This document shows, piece after piece, positions 1-5,277 of a stretch of DNA of 5,277 nucleotides. The notes below the pieces were generated by a model. That model did not search any database. It was not told where the DNA came from and worked only from the letters and a program-made list of their open reading frames with translations. Source of the DNA: an uncultured Eubacteriales bacterium (GTDB lineage: Bacteria > Bacillota > Clostridia > Lachnospirales > Lachnospiraceae); contig CASEDW010000096.1 in NCBI GenBank assembly GCA_949286775.1, forward strand, positions 1-5,277. Direction: 5' to 3'. The translations under genes were made by a program, and so were the position numbers. Every line of letters begins with the position of its first letter. Within the stretch, counting starts at the first letter, position 1.

Positions 1-959
1 ATCCGTCATATACATATCAGTCTGTCGTAATGACTTATCCGCTGATAGGAAATTACGGAATAGCGGATGAAGATTACGAGACGAAGACTCCGACTATAGG
101 AGGCCTTATAGTAAGAGAATATAATGACTTTCCATCGAATTTCCGATATACAAAAACTCTTTCGGAAGTAATGGAAGAGAACCATATAGTAGGCATTTCG
201 GGCGTCGATACAAGAAAGATAACGAGAAGCATACGTGATAAGGGCTCGAGAAGGATAATTATGACCCATGCTGATATGCCGACAGCAGAAGCTGTTGAGA
301 TAATCAAAAATACTCCCGTTCCTCATGACGCTGTATCGAAAGTCACATGCAAAAAACGCTGGTATTCGAGAACGCCGAATCCAAAATACAATGTAATAGC
401 TATAGACTGCGGCATAAAGCTGAATATCGTGCGTTCGTTAAACAAAAGAGGCTGCAACGTTACAGTAGTTCCGATGACAATGTCGGCGGAAGAGATAATT
501 AAAATGAAACCGGACGGAATTTTCATATCAAACGGCCCGGGAGATCCTGAGGACGTCACTCCTGTTATCAATCTTATAAAGGAGCTTCGCGGAAAATATC
601 CGATATTCGGCATCTGTCTCGGCCATCAGATGATCGCCCTTGCGTACGGAGCAAAGACTTACAAGCTTAAATTCGGTCATCACGGCGGAAACCATCCTGT
701 TAAGAACCTTCTTAACGGAAAGGTTGAGATCACGTCCCAGAACCATTCGTACGCTGTAGACGCAGACAGCCTTGAAGGAACTGATCTTGAAGTGACGCAT
801 GTAAATATTCTCGACAAGACGGTAGAAGGACTCAGATGCGTAAAAGACAGAGTATTTTCTGTTCAGTATCATCCGGAGAGCGCTCCGGGTCCCCAGGACA
901 GCGCTTATCTTTTCGACCAGTTTATAGATCTTTTGAAGGAGGGAAAAAACAATGGCTAA
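1..959 (+). CDS. carA: Carbamoyl-phosphate synthase, small (glutamine amidotransferase) subunit, 5'-truncated
   Basis: CarA (PyrAA) hydrolyses glutamine and channels the ammonia to CarB in the cytoplasmic CarAB complex. The frame is open from the window edge, with the first whole codon at position 3. It reads PSYTYQSVV and then MTYPLIGNYG, matching the internal family segment DPSY...TYPxIGN. The ATG at 30 is therefore an internal methionine, and about 45 N-terminal residues lie outside the window. Counting from that Met, residues 1 to about 110 belong to the small-subunit N-terminal domain (GVDTRKITR). From about 120 there is a class I glutamine amidotransferase domain: SNGPGDP, GICLGHQ with nucleophile Cys196 (codon 615-617), KFGHHGGNHPV, QNHSYAVD, and QYHPES with catalytic His281 and Glu283. 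All three catalytic residues are present, so the enzyme looks active. The estimated full length of about 360 residues is normal. The stop overlaps the carB start by 8 bases. A relative such as an arginine-specific CarA is possible, but the pyrK-pyrD context argues for the pyrimidine enzyme. Confidence 0.98.
   Translation, partial: PSYTYQSVVMTYPLIGNYGIADEDYETKTPTIGGLIVREYNDFPSNFRYTKTLSEVMEENHIVGISGVDTRKITRSIRDKGSRRIIMTHADMPTAEAVEIIKNTPVPHDAVSKVTCKKRWYSRTPNPKYNVIAIDCGIKLNIVRSLNKRGCNVTVVPMTMSAEEIIKMKPDGIFISNGPGDPEDVTPVINLIKELRGKYPIFGICLGHQMIALAYGAKTYKLKFGHHGGNHPVKNLLNGKVEITSQNHSYAVDADSLEGTDLEVTHVNILDKTVEGLRCVKDRVFSVQYHPESAPGPQDSAYLFDQFIDLLKEGKNNG
937..942 (+). promoter_or_regulatory. Ribosome binding site of carB
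   Basis: AGGAGG lies 9 bases before the carB ATG at 952, inside the last codons of carA. It is a strong match to the 16S rRNA anti-Shine-Dalgarno sequence and fixes the carB start. Its position within carA means that ribosomes finishing carA pass over it, which favours translational coupling and a balanced ratio of the two subunits (inference). Confidence 0.85.
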
Positions 960-3900
960 GAGAACAGACTTAAAAAAGATACTTGTTATAGGTTCGGGAC
1001 CGATTGTAATAGGCCAGGCTGCCGAGTTCGACTACGCGGGAACCCAGGCGTGTTTAGCCCTTCGCGAAGAGGGATATGAAGTAGTGCTCTGCAACTCGAA
1101 TCCTGCCACTATCATGACAGACAAGACTATTGCGGACAAGATATATATGGAACCGTTGACGCTCCAGTACCTCGCGAAAATCTTAAGACATGAAAGACCT
1201 GACGCGATACTTCCGGGAATCGGCGGACAGACAGGACTTAACCTTGCGATGCAGCTGGAGAAAAAAGGCATCTTAAAAGAATGTCAGGTTGAGCTTCTCG
1301 GAACGACAAGCGAGAGTATTGAAAAGGCGGAGGACAGAGAACTTTTCAAGGAACTCTGCCAGCAGCTCGGAGAGCCGGTCATTCCGTCGGAGATCACATA
1401 CGATATCGAACATGCCAAAGAAGCGGCAAAAAGGATCGGATATCCTGTAGCGCTGCGTCCGGCATTTACGCTTGGAGGAACAGGCGGCGGATTTGCCTAC
1501 AACGAAGAAGAGCTTGTGGAGATAGGAGAGAAGGGATTCGCCCTTTCGCCGGTTCATCAGATCCTTGTAGAAAAAAGCGTTAAAGGATACAAGGAGATCG
1601 AGTACGAAGTAATGCGTGACGCGAACGATACCGCCATCACTATCTGTAATATGGAAAACTTCGACCCTGTCGGAATTCATACAGGAGACTCGATAGTAGT
1701 CTGTCCTTCGCAGACGCTTACAAACAAAGAGTACCATATGCTGCGCGACAGCGCCCTTAAGATCATCCGTGCCCTCAAGATACAGGGCGGATGCAACGTT
1801 CAGTTCGCTCTCGACCCTCATTCGTTCCAGTACTATCTTATCGAAGTAAATCCGCGAGTTTCGAGGAGCTCAGCGCTCGCGTCAAAAGCCAGCGGATATC
1901 CTATCGCGAGAGTATCGGCAAAGATTGCTGTAGGAATGAATCTGGACGAGATAATGCTTGCCAATACGCCGGCTTCATTTGAACCGTCCCTTGACTATGT
2001 GGTAACGAAGATGCCGCGTTTCCCGTTTGACAAGTTTACGGACGCGAACAACAGCCTTTCGACTCAGATGAAGGCGACAGGAGAGGTCATGAGCATCGGA
2101 CGCACGCTGGAAGAAAGCCTTCTTAAAGCAGTGCGCTCTCTTGAAATAGGCGTTTCGCATGTTCATATGGCAAAATTTGACGACATGAGCACTGAAGATA
2201 TGCTCGAATATATAAAGATAGGCACAGATGACCGCATTTACGCCATGGCGGAGCTTTTAAGACGTAAAACGGACTACGGCCAGATCGCGGACGCGACTCA
2301 GATAGATATGCTCTTTATTGAAAAATTGAGAAATATCATCCGCGAGGAAAAAGAGCTTAAGAATAATAAAGGAAATATCGAAGTCCTTAAAGACGCTAAG
2401 AAAATGGGATTTTCTGATAAGGCGATCGCATGGCTCTGGGACATGGATGAGATCGATGTCTACAATATGAGAATAGAGAACAGGATTTTCCCTATTTATA
2501 AAATGATAGACAGCTGCGCGTCGGAGTTTGAAAGCTACATACCGTATTTCTATTCGACATATGAAGATGAAAACGAGTCTATCGTTTCTGATAAGGAAAA
2601 GATAGTGGTATTAGGTTCAGGCCCTATCAGGATAGGCCAGGGCGTTGAATTCGACTACTCGACGGTTCACGCGGTAATGACGATCAAATCAGCGGGATAT
2701 GAAGCCATTATAATAAACAACAACCCTGAAACGGTTTCGACAGATTATACTACAAGCGACAAACTTTATTTTGAGCCGCTTACAGTTGAAGACGTTATGA
2801 ATATCATTGAGCTTGAAAAGCCGATGGGAGTTATCGCATCTCTCGGCGGTCAGACAGCCATAAATCTCGCTGAGCCTCTTATGGAGCGAGGCGTTAAGAT
2901 CATCGGAACAGACTGCGAGGCCATCGACAAAGCGGAAAACAGAGATCTTTTCGAAAAACTTCTCATAGAGCTCAATATTCCGCAGCCTAAGGGACGTGCG
3001 GTCACAAATATCGAAGACGGCGTTAAAGCGGCTAAAGAAATAGGATATCCGGTTCTTGTACGCCCTTCATTTGTACTTGGCGGACGCGCGATGCAGATAG
3101 TTGCAAATGAGGAGCAGCTTCGTCATTATCTTAAGACGGCGGTTGAGATTGACGAGGACAAGCCGGTGCTCGTAGATAAATATATCAGAGGCAAAGAGGT
3201 CGAGGTGGACGCCGTATGCGACGGAAAAGATGTATTTATCCCGGGAATCATGGAGCTTGTCGAAAGAACAGGCGTACATTCGGGCGACTCGATTTCGGTT
3301 TATCCTTCCTTCAGCCTTTCACAGAAGGTAAAAGACATAATAATCGACTATACAAAAAAACTCGGACTGGGCATCGGAATAAAAGGACTTTACAATATCC
3401 AGTTCATTGTAGATAAAAATGAAAATGTCTATATCATAGAGGTAAATCCGAGATCATCGAGAACAGTGCCGTTTTTATCAAAAGCGACGGGTTATTCTCT
3501 TGCGGATATAGCTACGCTTGTTATAATAGGAAAGAGTCTTAAAGAACAGGGATTTACTGAAATTTATCCGGAGGAAAAGAAACGCTATTATGTAAAATGC
3601 CCGGCGTTCTCATTCTCAAAACTCAAAGGACTTGACGCTTATCTTTCGCCTGAAATGAAGTCGACGGGAGAGGCAATCGGATACGATGACAAGCTTAACA
3701 GAGCGCTGTTCAAAGCGCTTCAGGCGTCAGGCACAAAAGTAAAACAGTACGGAACTGTATTCGTTACTGTTGCTGACGCGGATAAAGAGGAGGCGCTCCC
3801 TCTTGTAAGAAGATTCTATAATCTCGGATTTAATATAGAGGCGACAGAAGGAACAGCTAATTTCCTTAAGAAGCACGGCATAAGAACGAGGGTTAAAGCG

Positions 3901-4131
3901 AAAATTACAGACGGAAATCCTGAACTTCTTGACGCTATCAGACAGGGATACATTACTTATATCATTAATACGAGAGATGTAAACAGCGACCACACGGTAG
4001 CAGACGGACATGAGATCAGACAGTGCGCTGTTGAGAACAATGTAACGGTGCTGACTGCGCTTGACACTGTAAGGGTGCTCCTCGACGTCCTCGAAGAGAT
4101 GACGCTTACTGTATCAACCATAGATTCATGA
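952..4131 (+). CDS. carB: Carbamoyl-phosphate synthase, large (synthetase) subunit
   Basis: CarB (PyrAB) makes carbamoyl phosphate from bicarbonate, ammonia supplied by CarA, and two ATP. At 1059 residues it is full length (E. coli 1073). It shows the expected two homologous halves. The carboxyphosphate half (about 1-400) has GSGPIVIGQ at 14-22, Arg129, RPAFTLGGTGGG at 169-180, His243, Gln284 and EVNPR at 298-302. An oligomerisation region follows (about 401-545). The carbamoyl-phosphate half (about 549-925) has GSGPIRIGQ at 555-563, RPSFVLGGRAM at 704-714, His776, Gln817 and EVNPR at 830-834. Both ATP-grasp sites therefore keep their key residues. The C-terminal regulatory MGS-like domain (about 930-1059) keeps Thr965, Thr968, Lys984 and Asn1006, which align with E. 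coli Thr974, Thr977, Lys993 and Asn1015 of the UMP pocket. Cys883 and Val1033 replace the ornithine-site residues Glu892 and Tyr1040 of E. coli. The ATG at 952 is chosen for its strong ribosome binding site and the family-typical start MAKRTDLKKILVIGSGP. I see no frameshift or lesion. Confidence 0.99.
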   Translation: MAKRTDLKKILVIGSGPIVIGQAAEFDYAGTQACLALREEGYEVVLCNSNPATIMTDKTIADKIYMEPLTLQYLAKILRHERPDAILPGIGGQTGLNLAMQLEKKGILKECQVELLGTTSESIEKAEDRELFKELCQQLGEPVIPSEITYDIEHAKEAAKRIGYPVALRPAFTLGGTGGGFAYNEEELVEIGEKGFALSPVHQILVEKSVKGYKEIEYEVMRDANDTAITICNMENFDPVGIHTGDSIVVCPSQTLTNKEYHMLRDSALKIIRALKIQGGCNVQFALDPHSFQYYLIEVNPRVSRSSALASKASGYPIARVSAKIAVGMNLDEIMLANTPASFEPSLDYVVTKMPRFPFDKFTDANNSLSTQMKATGEVMSIGRTLEESLLKAVRSLEIGVSHVHMAKFDDMSTEDMLEYIKIGTDDRIYAMAELLRRKTDYGQIADATQIDMLFIEKLRNIIREEKELKNNKGNIEVLKDAKKMGFSDKAIAWLWDMDEIDVYNMRIENRIFPIYKMIDSCASEFESYIPYFYSTYEDENESIVSDKEKIVVLGSGPIRIGQGVEFDYSTVHAVMTIKSAGYEAIIINNNPETVSTDYTTSDKLYFEPLTVEDVMNIIELEKPMGVIASLGGQTAINLAEPLMERGVKIIGTDCEAIDKAENRDLFEKLLIELNIPQPKGRAVTNIEDGVKAAKEIGYPVLVRPSFVLGGRAMQIVANEEQLRHYLKTAVEIDEDKPVLVDKYIRGKEVEVDAVCDGKDVFIPGIMELVERTGVHSGDSISVYPSFSLSQKVKDIIIDYTKKLGLGIGIKGLYNIQFIVDKNENVYIIEVNPRSSRTVPFLSKATGYSLADIATLVIIGKSLKEQGFTEIYPEEKKRYYVKCPAFSFSKLKGLDAYLSPEMKSTGEAIGYDDKLNRALFKALQASGTKVKQYGTVFVTVADADKEEALPLVRRFYNLGFNIEATEGTANFLKKHGIRTRVKAKITDGNPELLDAIRQGYITYIINTRDVNSDHTVADGHEIRQCAVENNVTVLTALDTVRVLLDVLEEMTLTVSTIDS

Positions 4132-4135
4132 GGAG
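4131..4135 (+). promoter_or_regulatory. Probable ribosome binding site of pyrK
   Basis: AGGAG begins on the last base of the carB stop codon and lies 13 bases before the pyrK ATG at 4149, longer than the usual 5-10. No better match occurs closer to the start. An in-frame TAA at 4143-4145 rules out any pyrK start further upstream, and the next in-frame ATG would remove 20 conserved N-terminal residues. This is therefore the best available site, probably weaker than those of carB and pyrD. Confidence 0.6.
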
Positions 4136-4148
4136 AAATTTATAAGAC

Positions 4149-4883
4149 ATGAAACAGAGCAGATTTATAATCACTGAAAATACGGCGATTGCGAAAAATG
4201 TTTTCAGAATGAAGCTTAAAGGAGATACGTCGGCATTCACCGCGCCGGGTCAGTTCCTCAATATTGCCATAGAGGGATTGTACTTGAGACGTCCGATCTC
4301 TCTTTGCGACAAAACAGATGAGGAAATAACGATCATCTACAAAGTGGTAGGCAAAGGAACGGAAGCGATGTCAAAGATGCCGTGCGAAAAAGAGCTCGAT
4401 ATTCTCACCGGACTTGGAAACGGATATGATCTTTCGCTTTGCGGCGACGCTCCTCTTTTAATAGGAGGCGGCGTCGGAGTGCCGCCGATGTATTATCTCG
4501 CGAAAAAACTTCGTGAAATGGGAAAAGACGTGAGTGTTATCCTTGGATTTAAGACAAAAGATGAAGTCTTTTATGAAGAGGAATTCAAAGCTCTCGGATG
4601 CGGCGTTACCGTGACGACAGAGGACGGAAGCCATGGAGTTAAGGGATTTGTAACTGACGCCCTGCCCGAAAAATACAGCTATTTTTATACATGCGGACCG
4701 GAACCGATGCTTAAAGCTCTCTACAGAGCGACAGCGACATCAGGACAGTTCAGCTTTGAAGAGCGGATGGGATGCGGTTTTGGCGCATGCATGGGATGCA
4801 CATGTGAAACGATCACAGGCTACAAGAGAATCTGTAAAGACGGACCTGTTTTGAAAAAGGAGGAGATCTTATGGAAAGATTAA
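4149..4883 (+). CDS. pyrK: Dihydroorotate dehydrogenase B (NAD+), electron transfer subunit
   Basis: PyrK pairs with class 1B PyrD in a cytoplasmic heterotetramer and carries electrons from the PyrD FMN via a 2Fe-2S cluster and FAD to NAD+. At 244 residues it is near the usual 245-265. Domains in order: an FAD-binding beta-barrel of the ferredoxin-reductase type (about 1-95) with the flavin motif RRPIS at 47-51; an NAD-binding domain (about 98-200) with the glycine-rich GGGVGVPPM at 106-114 and TCGPEPML at 181-188; and a C-terminal 2Fe-2S domain. The expected ligands are Cys209, Cys214, Cys217 and Cys229 (spacing x4, x2, x11), with an additional Cys219. The family is shared with other ferredoxin-NADP reductase-like proteins, but this cysteine pattern, the length and a pyrD immediately downstream make PyrK secure. 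It starts 17 bases after carB and overlaps pyrD by 13 bases. All cofactor motifs are intact. Confidence 0.97.
   Translation: MKQSRFIITENTAIAKNVFRMKLKGDTSAFTAPGQFLNIAIEGLYLRRPISLCDKTDEEITIIYKVVGKGTEAMSKMPCEKELDILTGLGNGYDLSLCGDAPLLIGGGVGVPPMYYLAKKLREMGKDVSVILGFKTKDEVFYEEEFKALGCGVTVTTEDGSHGVKGFVTDALPEKYSYFYTCGPEPMLKALYRATATSGQFSFEERMGCGFGACMGCTCETITGYKRICKDGPVLKKEEILWKD
4857..4863 (+). promoter_or_regulatory. Ribosome binding site of pyrD
   Basis: AAGGAGG, a full-length match to the anti-Shine-Dalgarno core, ends 7 bases before the ATG at 4871. It lies within the pyrK coding sequence, where it encodes part of the C-terminal Lys-Lys-Glu-Glu run. It fixes the pyrD start and supports coupled translation of the two subunits. 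Confidence 0.88.
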
Positions 4884-5277
4884 AAGTAGATCTCTGCGGG
4901 ATCACGCTGGATAATCCCGTTATTCCGGCGTCCGGAACATTCGGATACGGATATGAATTCGCGCAGCTTTATGATATAAATATTTTAGGAACATTTTCAT
5001 TTAAAGGAACTACGAAAAACGAAAGATACGGCAATCCCACGCCGAGAATTTCGGAAGTTCCGTCGGGAATGCTCAACTCAGTAGGTCTTCAGAATCCGGG
5101 CGTTGAAAAAGTTATCGCAGATGAGCTTCCGAAGCTTAAGAAATGTTTCAACAAGCCGGTTATGGCTAATGTCAGCGGATTTTCTGTTGATGAATATGTA
5201 TATACATGCGAAAAACTCGACAAAGAGGAGCAGGTCGGATGGCTCGAAGTAAATGTAAGCTGCCCTAACGTACACGG
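4871..5277 (+). CDS. pyrD: Dihydroorotate dehydrogenase B (NAD+), catalytic subunit, 3'-truncated
   Basis: PyrD is the FMN-containing subunit that oxidises dihydroorotate to orotate, the fourth step of UMP synthesis. The reading frame is open from the ATG to the window edge, giving 135 codons plus two bases of about 300 expected. The visible part is the N-terminal portion of the class 1 TIM-barrel: LDNPVIPASGTFGYG at 13-27, KGTT at 45-48 (Lys45, expected to contact FMN), GNPTPRI at 54-60, GMLNSVGLQNPG at 66-77 with substrate-contacting Asn69, and VNVSCPNV at 127-134. Cys131 in that last motif is the expected catalytic base of class 1 enzymes; class 2 enzymes use Ser. The class 1B assignment (NAD+-linked, PyrK-dependent) comes from these motifs and from pyrK directly upstream, overlapping by 13 bases. 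No membrane anchor is present at the N terminus, which also argues against the quinone-linked class 2. The second half of the barrel cannot be assessed. Confidence 0.96.
   Translation, partial: MERLKVDLCGITLDNPVIPASGTFGYGYEFAQLYDINILGTFSFKGTTKNERYGNPTPRISEVPSGMLNSVGLQNPGVEKVIADELPKLKKCFNKPVMANVSGFSVDEYVYTCEKLDKEEQVGWLEVNVSCPNVH

Noticed and set aside
30..32. ATG that could be taken as the carA start
   Set aside because: The frame is open upstream to the window edge and encodes PSYTYQSVV, which matches the conserved family segment before TYPxIGN. No ribosome binding site precedes this ATG. It is an internal methionine of a truncated gene.
1273..1821. 182-codon open frame on the - strand
   Set aside because: It lies entirely opposite the conserved first half of carB, encodes no recognisable motif, and is a by-product of the codon use of carB. 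The shorter - strand frames opposite carA, carB and pyrD (for example 528-872, 3727-4011, 5078-5275) are rejected for the same reason.
973..3830. Two similar segments in carB (GSGPI...IGQ, RP.F.LGG and EVNPR each occur twice), suggesting a tandem duplication
   Set aside because: This is the ancient internal duplication found in all CarB proteins. The DNA of the two halves has diverged, and no recent repeat is visible.
4132..4148. Possible regulatory site (PyrR attenuator or promoter) between carB and pyrK
   Set aside because: Only 17 bases are present, occupied mostly by the ribosome binding site. There is no room for an attenuator hairpin or a promoter, and no PyrR-type conserved motif is visible. 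Operon control elements would lie upstream of this window.
1..5277. Novel system hidden among the genes
   Set aside because: Almost every base is accounted for by four well-known, intact-looking pyrimidine genes in one operon. There is no unexplained gap, repeat or compositional break.

Overview
The window is a gene-dense piece of a de novo pyrimidine biosynthesis operon. All four genes lie on the + strand in the order carA (5' end missing), carB, pyrK, pyrD (3' end missing). I see no mobile element, RNA gene, CRISPR array, promoter or terminator, and no sign of a previously undescribed system. The only non-coding DNA is a 17-base gap between carB and pyrK.

The organism is most likely a member of the Firmicutes, class Clostridia. 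The reasons are the gene order, a PyrK-dependent (class 1B) dihydroorotate dehydrogenase, strong AAGGAGG-type ribosome binding sites, frequent AGA and ATA codons, and moderate GC content judged by eye. I cannot name a genus from the sequence alone.

Layout: positions 1-959 hold the glutaminase subunit of carbamoyl-phosphate synthase, without roughly its first 45 residues. Positions 952-4131 hold the complete 1059-residue synthetase subunit. Positions 4149-4883 hold the complete electron-transfer subunit PyrK (244 residues). Positions 4871-5277 hold the first 135 codons of PyrD, whose reading frame is open to the window edge. Two of the three junctions overlap (8 and 13 bases), so each downstream ribosome binding site lies inside the preceding gene.

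The genes supply two parts of one pathway. CarA releases ammonia from glutamine. CarB uses it with bicarbonate and two ATP to make carbamoyl phosphate, the first step of UMP synthesis and also an arginine precursor. PyrD oxidises dihydroorotate to orotate, the fourth step, and PyrK passes the electrons from its FMN through a 2Fe-2S cluster and FAD to NAD+. Residues of the UMP-inhibition site are kept in CarB, while two residues of the ornithine-activation site of the E. coli enzyme are replaced. This fits a synthase mainly tuned to pyrimidine supply.
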